From the NCBI GenBank assembly GCA_900548265.1, contig URKG01000030.1:1-17280 (forward strand): DNA of 17,280 nt, given 5' to 3'. Both the position numbers and the translations under genes were made by a program. This DNA is from an uncultured Collinsella sp. (lineage in GTDB: Bacteria > Actinomycetota > Coriobacteriia > Coriobacteriales > Coriobacteriaceae). The notes beneath the pieces are model-generated. The model was not told the origin of the DNA. It ran no database searches and worked only from the letters and a program-made list of their open reading frames with translations. Positions 1 to 6,621 of this stretch are shown here, piece after piece (positions within the stretch are counted from its first letter, which is position 1; each line of letters opens with the position of its first letter).

Positions 1-48
1 CCGCCTCCTGGACTCCAGGTCGTGCTTCACCCTGAGGTCTATACTCAT
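1..48 (-). CDS. 5' end of an ORF, possibly IS3-type orfA (partial)
   Basis: An ATG at 48 reads MSIDLRVKHDLESRRR and then leaves the window. It is preceded by GGAGG with six bases between that motif and the ATG, which is ideal spacing. The short basic N-terminus (HDLESRRR) resembles the start of the helix-turn-helix orfA proteins of IS3-family transposases, where a similar stretch precedes the DNA-binding helices. Two of the 16 codons are AGG, which is rare in the neighbouring housekeeping genes and would suit a mobile element. Only 16 residues are visible, so the function is a guess from start context and position. Confidence 0.4.
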   Translation of the reverse strand, partial: MSIDLRVKHDLESRRR

Positions 49-54
49 GGAAAA

Positions 55-87
55 CCTCCCATTTCCCGATGTCCAAGAAATGGGAGG
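55..87 (-). promoter_or_regulatory. Hairpin overlapping the ribosome binding site of the partial ORF
   Basis: CCTCCCATTTC (55-65) and GAAATGGGAGG (77-87) are perfect 11-bp inverted arms around an 11-base loop. On the minus-strand transcript, the distal arm contains the GGAGG that serves the ATG at 48. If the hairpin forms, that site is hidden. On the same strand it is followed by only four T residues (51-54), so it could also be a weak intrinsic terminator for the importer operon that ends at 125. Both readings are possible, and the second does not need an IS. Confidence 0.5.
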
Positions 88-124
88 CAGTTCACTGTCC
101 CCTTTGTGGTGGTTTTCTAAGGTG

Positions 125-919
125 CTAGCTCAGCAGCATGCGGTCGTTGGCGAGCTCGCCGCCCGAGACCTCCTCGAACTTCTGCAGTAGGTCGGCGACG
201 GTGAGCGACTTTTTCTCGTCGCCGGCCACGTCGTAGATTACATGGCCCTCGTGCATCATGATCAGACGGTTGCCCAGACGGATGGCGTCGTTCATGTTGT
301 GCGTGACCATGAGCGTGGTCAGGTGGTTCTCGTCGACGATCTCCTCGGTCAGGTTGAGCACCTTAGAGGCTGTCTTGGGGTCGAGGGCCGCCGTGTGCTC
401 GTCGAGCAGCAGCAGGCGCGGCTTGGTAAGCGTGGCCATGAGCAGGGTGAGTGCCTGGCGCTGGCCACCCGAGAGCAGGCCGACCTTGGCGTTGAGGCGT
501 GTGTCCAGGCCAAGGTCCAGGCGTTTGAGCAGCTCAACGTACTCGTCCTTCTCGGCCTTGGTGACGCCCCACGAAAGACCGCGACGCTGGCCACGGCGCT
601 TGGCGAGGGCCAGGTTCTCGGCGATCTGCATGTCGGCTGCGGTGCCGCGCATGGGGTCCTGGAACACGCGGCCCAGGTACTTGGCGCGCTGCGACTCGCT
701 CAGACGCGAGATGTCGGTGCCGTCGAGCTCGATGACACCCGAATCGAGCGGATACACGCCGGCGATCATATTGAGCAGCGTGGACTTGCCGGCGCCGTTG
801 CCGCCGATCACGGTCACAAAGTCGCCATCGTTAAGGGTGAGATCGACGCCGGTGAGTGCGCGCTTCTCGGTGACGGTGCCCTTGTTAAAGGTCTTTTTGA
901 CGTGCGAGAGCTTAAGCAT
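125..919 (-). CDS. ABC transporter ATP-binding protein (COG1101 type)
   Basis: This is the cytoplasmic ATPase of an ABC importer and supplies energy to the permease encoded just before it. The 264-residue protein shows Walker A GGNGAGKST (39-47), the Q-loop glutamine at 87, signature LSGGQRQ (149-155), Walker B LLLLDE (169-174) and the H-loop histidine at 207. I chose the ATG at 919, giving MLKLSHVKK. It overlaps the permease stop by eight bases, a classic translational-coupling arrangement, and an upstream in-frame start at 997 would lie inside the permease gene. In related systems this ATPase accompanies a COG4120 permease and a COG2984 binding protein, as it does here. The substrate cannot be read from the ATPase. 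Confidence 0.95.
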   Translation of the reverse strand: MLKLSHVKKTFNKGTVTEKRALTGVDLTLNDGDFVTVIGGNGAGKSTLLNMIAGVYPLDSGVIELDGTDISRLSESQRAKYLGRVFQDPMRGTAADMQIAENLALAKRRGQRRGLSWGVTKAEKDEYVELLKRLDLGLDTRLNAKVGLLSGGQRQALTLLMATLTKPRLLLLDEHTAALDPKTASKVLNLTEEIVDENHLTTLMVTHNMNDAIRLGNRLIMMHEGHVIYDVAGDEKKSLTVADLLQKFEEVSGGELANDRMLLS

Positions 920-1835
920 CTGCCTCATCCCCCTTCGTGTAGGAGCTGCGGAGCTTATAGCGCTCCCAAACCACGGGCACGCACAGGGCCACGGCAACGA
1001 TCACGGCGGAGAGCAGCTTCATGTCGTTGGCGTCCATGCCCAGCTGCAGCACGATGGCGCGAATGAGGAAGTACACCACGGAGCCAAAGACGGCAGAGGC
1101 AAGACGGACGCTAAACTGCGTCAGACCGCCGGGCAGCAGGCGGCCGAGCACCTCGCCGATAACAATGGCGGCAAGGCCGATGACGATGGCGCCGGTGCCC
1201 ATGCCAATGTCAGCGTACTTCTGGCTCTGGCAGATGAGCGCGCCGGCAAGGCCGATGAGGGCGTTGGAGAGCACGAGGGCGATCATCTTGGTAGAGTTGG
1301 TGTTGACGCCCAAGGCGCGGATCATGTACTCGTTGTTGCCGGTGGCACGCAGTGCCGAGCCGATCTCGGTGCCGAAGAACCAGTACAGGATGGCGACGAT
1401 GGCCACGGCCAGCACAATGCCCAGGATGATGGCAACGGTGGACTGCGGCAGGCCCGTCATGTGGCTGACGGATGAGAAGATGGTGCCCTTGGCAAGGATG
1501 GGCGTGTTGGACTTGCCCATGATGCGCAGGTTGATGGACCACAGACTGATCTGCGTAAGGATTCCGGCAAGGATCGCGGGAATCTCAAAGACGGTGGTCA
1601 AGATGCCCGTGACAGCGCCCGCGATGGCGCCGGCGCACATGCCGGCCAGCACGGCGAGCAGCGGGTCGACGTTATTGTTGACGATGAGCACGGCGCAAAC
1701 ACAGCCGCCGAGGGCAAAGCTGCCGTCGCAGGTCATATCGGGGATGTCGAGCAGGCGGAACGTGATAAACACGCCAAGCACCATAATGCCCCAGAGGACG
1801 CCCTGCGAAACGGCGCCCTGCAATGCAATGAGCAT
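912..1835 (-). CDS. ABC transporter permease (COG4120 type)
   Basis: This is the integral membrane subunit of the importer. It is 307 residues long and mostly hydrophobic, with about eight predictable membrane segments. Near the N-terminus it has the segment FRLLDIPDMTCDGSFALGG, which fits the pattern (lnfpDLTvDGSF) I associate with this permease family, distantly related to branched-chain amino acid and sugar permeases. The ATG at 1835 has AGGAGG (1843-1848 on the complement) about seven bases upstream. The gene is followed by an eight-base overlap with the ATPase gene and preceded by the binding-protein gene after a 204-base gap. Streptococcal relatives have been linked to tryptophan uptake, but nothing here, such as a T-box, supports that substrate. 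Confidence 0.93.
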   Translation of the reverse strand: MLIALQGAVSQGVLWGIMVLGVFITFRLLDIPDMTCDGSFALGGCVCAVLIVNNNVDPLLAVLAGMCAGAIAGAVTGILTTVFEIPAILAGILTQISLWSINLRIMGKSNTPILAKGTIFSSVSHMTGLPQSTVAIILGIVLAVAIVAILYWFFGTEIGSALRATGNNEYMIRALGVNTNSTKMIALVLSNALIGLAGALICQSQKYADIGMGTGAIVIGLAAIVIGEVLGRLLPGGLTQFSVRLASAVFGSVVYFLIRAIVLQLGMDANDMKLLSAVIVAVALCVPVVWERYKLRSSYTKGDEADA

Positions 1836-1939
1836 GCTTCATACCTCCTAGGATAGGGTGGACACGTGATTTTCCATAATAGCGGTAACACTGCATAAAA
1901 GAGCTGCGGCCGGATGTTTTGTCTCATCCGTAACAAGCA

Positions 1940-1968
1940 GGGCGAACGCCGGTCTTTGGCGTCCGCCC
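1940..1968 (-). terminator. Intercistronic hairpin between binding protein and permease genes
   Basis: GGGCGAACGCC (1940-1950) and GGCGTCCGCCC (1958-1968) form an 11-bp stem with one mismatch and a seven-base loop. It lies 72 bases past the binding-protein stop codon on the minus strand. There is no strong T-run after it (TGCTTGTT). It is more likely an RNA-stabilising or partial-attenuation hairpin that keeps the binding protein more abundant than the membrane subunits, as is common in importer operons. A second, weaker inverted repeat, CGGATG/CATCCG, lies at 1911-1930. Confidence 0.5.
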
Positions 1969-2039
1969 CTGTGGCTCAGATATTGAATAGCACGGCTATG
2001 GCACGAGCGCGGGCTCTAGATGCATTGCCACGCATGACG

Positions 2040-3020
2040 CTACGCGTCCAGAGCGGAAAGGTCGATACCCAGAGCCTCGGCCATCTCGTCGTTCTTGACG
2101 ACGACCAGGTCCTTGCTCGAGAGGTGCTTGATCGGCATATCCTCGGGCTTGGCCTCGCCCTTCAGGATCTTGACGCCCATCTCGCCCGCGGCGTAGCCCA
2201 GGTCCTCATAGTTGATGGAGAGGGTGAACAGACCGCCGGCCTTGCACATGCCCTCCTCGCCAGTCACGAAGGGGAGCTTGTTCTCCTTGCAGATCTGGCC
2301 CACCTGCGAGGCACCCGCGGCGATGGTGTTGTCGGTGGGGGAGTACAGCGCGTCGACCTTGCCCACGGCGGACTCGACGACGGACTGAATCTCGTTGGAG
2401 CTCGAGACGGTGAAGTCGGTGTACTCGAGGCCCAGCTTGTCGAGCTCCTTCTTGGCGGCCTTGATCTGGACGTCGGAGTTGGACTCGGCAGTGCAGTAGA
2501 GCAGGCCGACCTTCTTAACGTCGGGCAAGACCTTCTGCATCATCTCGAGCTGCTCGGCGACCGGGGTGAGGTCGGAAGCGCCCGTGACGTTGGTGCCGGG
2601 CTTGTCGTTGTCCTGGACCAGGCCGGAAGCGGCGTAGTCGGTGATGGCACAGCCCACGATGGGGATATCGGCGGTGGCGCCGGCGGCAGCCTGCGCGGCG
2701 GGCGTAGCGATGGCATAGATCAGGTCGACGCCGTCGCCTACGAACTTGTCGGCAATGGACTTACACGTGGACTGGTCGTTCTGGGCGTTCTTCTGGTCGA
2801 TCTTGACCTTGAGACTGCTCTTCTTGATGGCCTTGACGAAGCCGTCGTTGGCGGCATCGAGCGCGGAGTGCTCGGTAAGCTGCAGAACGCCGATGGTGTA
2901 GTCGGAACCGGCGGCAGCGGAGCCGGAACCAGAGTTGCCGCCGCATCCGGCGAGCGGAGCGAACGCGAGCAGGCCAGCGGAGACCAGAAGGCTCCTGCGA
3001 CTGATGGTGATGTCCTTCAT
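2040..3020 (-). CDS. ABC transporter substrate-binding lipoprotein (COG2984 type)
   Basis: This is the extracytoplasmic binding protein of the importer. The 326-residue product starts MKDITISRRSLLVSAG and has a lipobox LAGC with the modified cysteine at 26, followed by a Gly/Ser-rich linker. The rest has the look of the ABC_sub_bind fold: an early YTIGVLQLTEHSALDAA, then KKVGLLYC in the middle, and a late VTGEEGMCKAGG. The twin arginines at 8-9 before the hydrophobic stretch resemble a Tat signal, so export may be folded and lipid-anchored. I chose the ATG at 3020 because the signal peptide begins there and GGGGGT lies upstream; the longer frame to 3068 adds 16 residues that would spoil the signal peptide. 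It is the first gene of the operon. The ligand is unknown. Confidence 0.94.
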   Translation of the reverse strand: MKDITISRRSLLVSAGLLAFAPLAGCGGNSGSGSAAAGSDYTIGVLQLTEHSALDAANDGFVKAIKKSSLKVKIDQKNAQNDQSTCKSIADKFVGDGVDLIYAIATPAAQAAAGATADIPIVGCAITDYAASGLVQDNDKPGTNVTGASDLTPVAEQLEMMQKVLPDVKKVGLLYCTAESNSDVQIKAAKKELDKLGLEYTDFTVSSSNEIQSVVESAVGKVDALYSPTDNTIAAGASQVGQICKENKLPFVTGEEGMCKAGGLFTLSINYEDLGYAAGEMGVKILKGEAKPEDMPIKHLSSKDLVVVKNDEMAEALGIDLSALDA

Positions 3021-3083
3021 ATCATTACCCCCAGTATAAAAATGGCTGGAAACACTGCACTGGGACAAAGTGCAAGTGGAACT

Positions 3084-3111
3084 ATAGTAGCGCTGATGTC
3101 CATTTTTACAA
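3084..3111 (-). promoter_or_regulatory. Candidate promoter of the ABC importer operon
   Basis: On the minus strand TTGTAA (3111-3106) and TACTAT (3089-3084) are separated by 16 bases, each matching four of six consensus positions. Transcription would start near 3077, about 57 bases before the binding-protein ATG. The -35 region overlaps a CAACAGC motif (3109-3115) that also occurs twice upstream of the adjacent WYL regulator gene. This is a weak sequence-only prediction. Confidence 0.4.
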
Positions 3112-3180
3112 CAGCCTGGCGGGTTTTTTAATACAGAATCGGATGGGCGGTACGGGTAGTCGAATGGGCGGCGGAGGGTC

Positions 3181-3969
3181 TTATGCGGCGGAGGAGGCGT
3201 CGTCCTCCTCGTCGAGGGCGGCGAAGAGCTTCTTGCCGTCGAGGAGACGTGTGGTGACGTTTCTCATGCGGCCAATCTCTACGGTGCGCAGCGTGTCATC
3301 GGCACCTCGGGCGTCATAGACCGTTCCCAGCAAATACGAGATGCCATCGCGCTGCCTGATGGCAAAGGGGCGGAGTGTCATCCGTGCTACTTCGGTTTCG
3401 CCACGTGCCGTGACGCTCGAAATATCAAAACTCACCGTGGTTCCATGGTCGATGGCCTGCTCGACGAGCTCGCACGTGTCGATGCGCTTGATGGGCGTGC
3501 GTGTTGCCTTGGTAGCCTTGCTGCCTGCGCTCGGAACGGGTTCGGGTGTATCGAGGTAGCCGCGAACGTCGGCACTCGCCATGGCAACTAAGTGCTGCGC
3601 CATGCTCTTGCGGATAGCGATAGGCGTGGAGCGGTTGCGCATGACCATACCGTGGAGCCGGATGATCTCTTCATCGGTGAGCGGGCGGGTAAGAAGTTTG
3701 TAGCCCACGCCGCGTTTGTACTCAATTTCGTATCCGGCATGGCGAAGCGCGGAGATGGCGGTGTAGATGCTGCGCCGCGCCGCCGAGATGGGCATGCGGG
3801 CGGGGTCGTCGGGATGGGAGAGGCGCCGGATCAGCTCATCGGAAAGTATGGCCTTGTCTTCGCCGGTGTTTTCGCTCAAGAGCTGCAGGATGCGAACGGC
3901 GCGATAGGCTGCCATCGAGGCGGCGCCTCTCGTCGTGGTGTCGTAGGTTTCAACAGCGGCTTCGGTCAT
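3181..3969 (-). CDS. WYL-domain helix-turn-helix transcriptional regulator
   Basis: A 262-residue cytoplasmic regulator. Residues 20-92 form a winged helix-turn-helix of the HTH_11/DeoR kind, ending in a wing-like EYKRGVGYKL. A low-complexity linker (145-160) leads to a WYL-like sensor region (about 163-245) with RPFAIRQRDGISYLLGTVYD and a final arginine-containing RTVEIGRM, the usual end of that domain. WYL regulators sense small ligands or nucleic acids; which applies here is not visible. I chose the ATG at 3969 because AAGGA (3985-3981) then sits 11 bases away. The GTG at 3978 would be only two bases from it. The gene ends 160 bases before the importer operon on the same strand, so it is a good candidate regulator of that importer. 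Confidence 0.85.
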   Translation of the reverse strand: MTEAAVETYDTTTRGAASMAAYRAVRILQLLSENTGEDKAILSDELIRRLSHPDDPARMPISAARRSIYTAISALRHAGYEIEYKRGVGYKLLTRPLTDEEIIRLHGMVMRNRSTPIAIRKSMAQHLVAMASADVRGYLDTPEPVPSAGSKATKATRTPIKRIDTCELVEQAIDHGTTVSFDISSVTARGETEVARMTLRPFAIRQRDGISYLLGTVYDARGADDTLRTVEIGRMRNVTTRLLDGKKLFAALDEEDDASSAA

Positions 3970-4080
3970 CGTGCCCACGTCCTTTCCGTTTTGGGTGGCG
4001 ACGGTATGGAGCCTAGGACGCGGGGCTTTCCCAGGGGCGCAGGGCGCTCTGGGCGGTCGGTAGTCGTCGGCAAACGGCGG

Positions 4081-4149
4081 GTTGAGTTTTCAACAGCCCT
4101 ACTCAACTGACCAAAAACTTGCCAAAAGCTTGACGGATGCTGTTGAAAA
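4081..4149. promoter_or_regulatory. Nested inverted repeats upstream of the WYL regulator gene
   Basis: TTTTCAACAGC (4087-4097) and GCTGTTGAAAA (4139-4149) are a perfect 11-bp inverted pair 41 bases apart. Around the first, GTTGAG (4081-4086) pairs with CTCAAC (4102-4107). The block lies between the asnS terminator and the regulator start, where an autoregulatory operator would be expected. I found no convincing -10/-35 pair in it. The right-hand copy overlaps the T-tract of the asnS terminator, so part of the symmetry may be coincidental. Confidence 0.45.
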
Positions 4150-4182
4150 AAAGCGTCTCTCGACCGATGTCGAGAGACGCTT
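4146..4182 (-). terminator. Intrinsic terminator of asnS
   Basis: AAGCGTCTCTCGA (4151-4163) and TCGAGAGACGCTT (4170-4182) form a perfect 13-bp stem with a six-base loop. On the minus strand it is followed by seven T residues (4152-4146). It lies 46 bases past the asnS stop codon. Confidence 0.93.
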
Positions 4183-4228
4183 GTGCGATGAGCGTTGGCG
4201 TGTGGCGACGCGAGCTAGCGTCCGACGA

Positions 4229-5632
4229 TTAGAAGTCGGCGTTGCCCACGGTGCGCGGGTGCGGCAGGACGTCGCGGATGTTGCCCACGCCGGTCAGATA
4301 CATGATCAAGCGCTCGAAGCCCAGACCGTAGCCGGCGTGCTTGCAGGAACCGTAGCGGCGCAGGTCAAGGTAGTACTTGTACTGCTCGGGATTCATGCCC
4401 AGGTCCTTGATGCGGGCCTCGAGCAGATCCAGGCGCTCCTCGCGCTGGGAGCCGCCGATAATCTCGCCGATACCGGGAACCAGGCAGTCGGCGGCGGCGA
4501 CGGTCTTGCCGTCTTCGTTCATGCGCATGTAGAACGCCTTGATCTCGGCCGGGTAGTCGGTCACGAAGGTCGGGCGCTTAAAGTGCTCCTCGGTCAGGAA
4601 GCGCTCGTGCTCGGTCTGCAAGTCGATGCCCCAGCTGACGGGGTAATCAAACTGGTGGCCAGCAGCGACTGCCTGCTCCAGGATCTCGACGGCCTCGGTG
4701 TAGGTAACGCGGGCAAAGTCGGAGTTGGCGACATGGTCCAGGCGCTCGAGCAGACCCTTGTCCACAAACTTGTTGAGCATATTGAGCTCGTCGGGGCAGG
4801 TTGCCATGACGTCCTTGAGGACATACTTGAGCATTGCCTCGGCGTTATCCATGTAGTCGTTGAGGTCGGCAAAGGCCATCTCGGGCTCGATCATCCAAAA
4901 CTCGGCGGCGTGGCGCGTGGTGTTGGAGTTCTCGGCACGGAAGGTGGGGCCAAAGGTGTACACGTCGCCAAAGGCCATGGCAAAGTTCTCGGCATTGAGC
5001 TGGCCGGACACGGTGAGGCTTGCATGCTTGCCAAAGAAGTCCTGGCTCCAGTCGACCTCGCCGGACTCGGTGAGGGGCGGATTTTTGGGGTCGAGCGTGG
5101 TCACGCGGAACATCTCGCCGGCGCCCTCGCAGTCACTCGTGGTGATGATGGGGGTGTTGACGTAGACAAAGCCCTGCTCCTGGAAGAAGCGGTGGATGGC
5201 GGCAGCCGCGACAGAGCGAATGCGGAACACGGCGCGGAACAGGTTGGTGCGCGGGCGCAGGTGCTGCTGGGTGCGCAGGAACTCGACGGTTGCGCGCTTC
5301 TTCTGCAGCGGGTAATCCGGGGCGCTCGTGCCCTCGACCTCGATGGAAGTGGCAGAAAGCTCGAAAGGCTGGGGCGCATCGGGGGTCAGCTTGACGGTGC
5401 CGGTGCAAATGAGTGCGGCCGAGACGTTTTGATGGGCGATCTCGTCGTAGTTGTCGAGTGCCTCGCGGTTCATGACGACCTGCAGGTCGCGGAAGCAGCT
5501 GCCGTCGTTGAGCGTAACAAAGCCAAAGTTCTTCATGTCGCGGACGGACTTGACCCAGCCGGCGACGGTGACGGTTTGGCCGCCGAGCGACTCGGCATCG
5601 GCATAGAGCTGCGCGATTTTGGTGCGGTTCAC
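4229..5632 (-). CDS. asnS: Asparagine--tRNA ligase
   Basis: Charges tRNA(Asn) with asparagine in the cytoplasm; class II aminoacyl-tRNA synthetase. The N-terminal OB-fold anticodon-binding domain (about 1-105) includes VTVAGWVKSVRD and FVTLNDGSCF. The catalytic domain carries motif 1 around HRFFQEQGFVYVNTPIIT, motif 2 with TFRAENSNTTRH, and motif 3 GLGFERLIMYLTG near the end. The signature EIIGGSQREERLD is typical of AsnRS, and the C-terminus NADF matches the NASF-type ending of AsnRS. The frame runs open to 5698, but I chose the GTG at 5632: GGGAGGA lies just before it, the product is 467 residues (E. coli AsnS has 466), and an extended -10 at 5679-5684 puts the mRNA start near 5672. An ATG at 5642 or 5666 cannot be fully excluded. 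A dedicated asnS implies direct Asn-tRNA charging. Confidence 0.96.
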   Translation of the reverse strand: MNRTKIAQLYADAESLGGQTVTVAGWVKSVRDMKNFGFVTLNDGSCFRDLQVVMNREALDNYDEIAHQNVSAALICTGTVKLTPDAPQPFELSATSIEVEGTSAPDYPLQKKRATVEFLRTQQHLRPRTNLFRAVFRIRSVAAAAIHRFFQEQGFVYVNTPIITTSDCEGAGEMFRVTTLDPKNPPLTESGEVDWSQDFFGKHASLTVSGQLNAENFAMAFGDVYTFGPTFRAENSNTTRHAAEFWMIEPEMAFADLNDYMDNAEAMLKYVLKDVMATCPDELNMLNKFVDKGLLERLDHVANSDFARVTYTEAVEILEQAVAAGHQFDYPVSWGIDLQTEHERFLTEEHFKRPTFVTDYPAEIKAFYMRMNEDGKTVAAADCLVPGIGEIIGGSQREERLDLLEARIKDLGMNPEQYKYYLDLRRYGSCKHAGYGLGFERLIMYLTGVGNIRDVLPHPRTVGNADF

Positions 5633-5678
5633 GTATCCTCCCATAACGGTTGAATGATAGTTATCCATACAGTTCGAT

Positions 5679-5687
5679 ATTCTAGCA
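5679..5687 (-). promoter_or_regulatory. Candidate extended -10 promoter of asnS
   Basis: Minus-strand TGCTAGAAT (5687-5679) is an extended -10 element (TGnTAGAAT, five of six in the hexamer). No good -35 is visible, as is normal for extended -10 promoters. It gives a leader of about 40 bases before the GTG at 5632 and argues against the upstream in-frame ATG at 5698. Confidence 0.5.
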
Positions 5688-5742
5688 GCTCGGCTCATTT
5701 GGGCTATACAGATAAAGCATTGGCGGGATGGTTTTTCAAACG

Positions 5743-5776
5743 AAAAGCGCCCGCGGCCAAATGGTCGCGGGCGCTT
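5743..5776 (-). terminator. Intrinsic terminator of the EIIA gene
   Basis: A 14-bp stem (5745-5758 with 5763-5776, one G-T wobble) with an AAAT loop is followed on the minus strand by TTTT (5746-5743) and then CGTTTG. It lies 38 bases past the EIIA stop codon and separates that gene from asnS. Confidence 0.9.
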
Positions 5777-5814
5777 GACGAGGTGCCTTTTGGCTGTGTG
5801 GCGTGGGGGCCTGG

Positions 5815-6378
5815 CTACTTGGTCTTGGCAACCAGCAGCGGGTCGCCCAGCTTGACGAGCGGGTTGCCGCCGATAAGCGTTCCAGACTCGCCGACATGGT
5901 CGATGCTCTTAAGACGATCGAGCTCGGAGACGATGACGGTCACGATGTCCTCGTGACCAGCGGCCTTAATGGCCTCGCGGTCGAAGCTGATGAGCGGCTG
6001 GCCTGCCTTGACCACATCGCCCATCTCGACAAAGCGGGCAAAACCCTTGCCGTTCATTTCCACGGTGCCCAGGCCAACATGGATGAACACGCGCAGGCCG
6101 TCCTCGGTAATCATGCCGATGGAGTGGTTGGTGACAGTGGTGGCACCGATGCGGCCGTTGGCGGGCGCATAGATGGTGCCGGTAATGGGCTCGATGCCAT
6201 AGCCCTGGCCAAGCATGCCCGAGGCGATCGTCTCGTCGGGAACCTCGTTCAGGTTGACGAGCACGCCGTTGACGGGGGCATAGATGACGCCTTCGCGGGT
6301 AGCGAAGCTTGCTGCGGGCGGAACGGACGCCTCGCCGGTCGAGGTGAAGGTGGACTTAAGCGAATCGAGCAGACCCAT
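5815..6378 (-). CDS. crr: PTS glucose-type EIIA component
   Basis: Soluble phosphocarrier of the sugar phosphotransferase system. It takes phosphate from HPr and passes it to an EIIB domain; in some bacteria it also regulates other uptake systems. The 187-residue protein has the EIIA-Glc fold, with IYAPVNGVLVNL and GTIYAPANGRIGATTVTNHS. The two active-site histidines are H85 (TNHSIG) and H100 (VFIHVGLGTVEMNGKGF), the latter being the phosphorylated one by family comparison. I chose the ATG at 6378 for its GGAGG (minus strand) and the MGLLDSLK start; the frame extends to 6459 without a ribosome site. It stands alone, with no EIIB or EIIC nearby, so it must serve membrane components encoded elsewhere. 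The name crr follows function rather than proven orthology. Confidence 0.92.
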   Translation of the reverse strand: MGLLDSLKSTFTSTGEASVPPAASFATREGVIYAPVNGVLVNLNEVPDETIASGMLGQGYGIEPITGTIYAPANGRIGATTVTNHSIGMITEDGLRVFIHVGLGTVEMNGKGFARFVEMGDVVKAGQPLISFDREAIKAAGHEDIVTVIVSELDRLKSIDHVGESGTLIGGNPLVKLGDPLLVAKTK

Positions 6379-6425
6379 AGTTGCCTCCAATTTAAATAGG
6401 CGCATATCGCGCGTTTGGTTTGCCG

Positions 6426-6450
6426 GAAACGTTTCACATGTGTTTCGCGG
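6426..6450. promoter_or_regulatory. Palindromic candidate operator in the EIIA leader
   Basis: GAAACGTTTC (6426-6435) is a perfect 10-bp palindrome with a central CG, the hallmark of LacI/GalR/CcpA-type operators. It is followed by CACATGTG (6436-6443), another palindrome, and then TTTCG, so half-site TTTC recurs. It lies about 25-35 bases downstream of the predicted EIIA start, a plausible roadblock position. It does not fit the strict cre consensus in its flanks. Confidence 0.4.
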
Positions 6451-6466
6451 CTTGGTCAACGCCCCT

Positions 6467-6495
6467 ATTCTACGCTGCTCAACGATACCTCTGAA
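6467..6495 (-). promoter_or_regulatory. Candidate promoter of the EIIA gene
   Basis: Minus-strand TTCAGA (6495-6490) and TAGAAT (6472-6467) are 17 bases apart, matching four and five of six consensus positions. Transcription would start near 6460, leaving a leader of about 80 bases that contains the GAAACGTTTC palindrome. Confidence 0.45.
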
Positions 6496-6574
6496 CTGGG
6501 ATTATGTGATATATCAGTTGAAGGGAAACTTATTGCCGGAGTGTTTCTGCGCCACGGGTTCAAGTGGGGTACGC

Positions 6575-6602
6575 TTGAAGGCGAAAAACAAGGGCGCATA
6601 AT
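6575..6602 (+). promoter_or_regulatory. Candidate promoter of the esterase gene
   Basis: TTGAAG (6575-6580) and CATAAT (6597-6602) are 16 bases apart. Transcription would start near 6609, directly before the AAGGGAG ribosome site and the ATG at 6622, giving a very short leader. Confidence 0.45.
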
Positions 6603-6621
6603 TTGCGCGAAGGGAGCACAT

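Larger units (their letters stand above)
1..94 (-). mobile_element. Probable end of an IS3-family insertion sequence (runs off the left edge)
   Basis: Read on the minus strand from position 94, the sequence begins TGAACTGCCTCCC, continues through CATTTCTTGGACA, and soon reaches a ribosome binding site and a start codon. This resembles the termini of IS3-family elements, which begin with TG and carry orfA a short distance inside. The other end, the transposase body and the target duplication are outside the window or not recognisable, so the family assignment rests on memory of such termini. The tip lies only 30 bases past the stop codon of the ABC ATPase gene, so the element probably inserted just behind the importer operon. 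The alternative is that 55-87 is simply the operon's terminator. Confidence 0.42.

Noticed and set aside
258..1475. Long plus-strand frames opposite the ABC ATPase and permease
   Set aside because: No ribosome sites and low-complexity Arg/Ser/Ala content; the minus-strand genes have clear family motifs.
1836..2039. A T-box or other riboswitch in front of the permease gene
   Set aside because: No T-box sequence or specifier loop was seen; the gap contains only hairpins and a ribosome site.
3133..3174. Direct repeat of ATGGGCGG near the end of the WYL regulator gene
   Set aside because: Eight bases, two copies and G-rich context make chance likely.
4082..5653. A 523-residue open frame on the plus strand opposite asnS
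   Set aside because: It is a mirror of the high-GC asnS gene, has no ribosome site and a composition unlike a real protein. The minus strand has a full AsnRS with all class II motifs.
6426..6450. A standard cre (CcpA) site
   Set aside because: Only the central palindrome fits; the flanking TG and CA positions of the cre consensus do not. It is listed only as a candidate operator.
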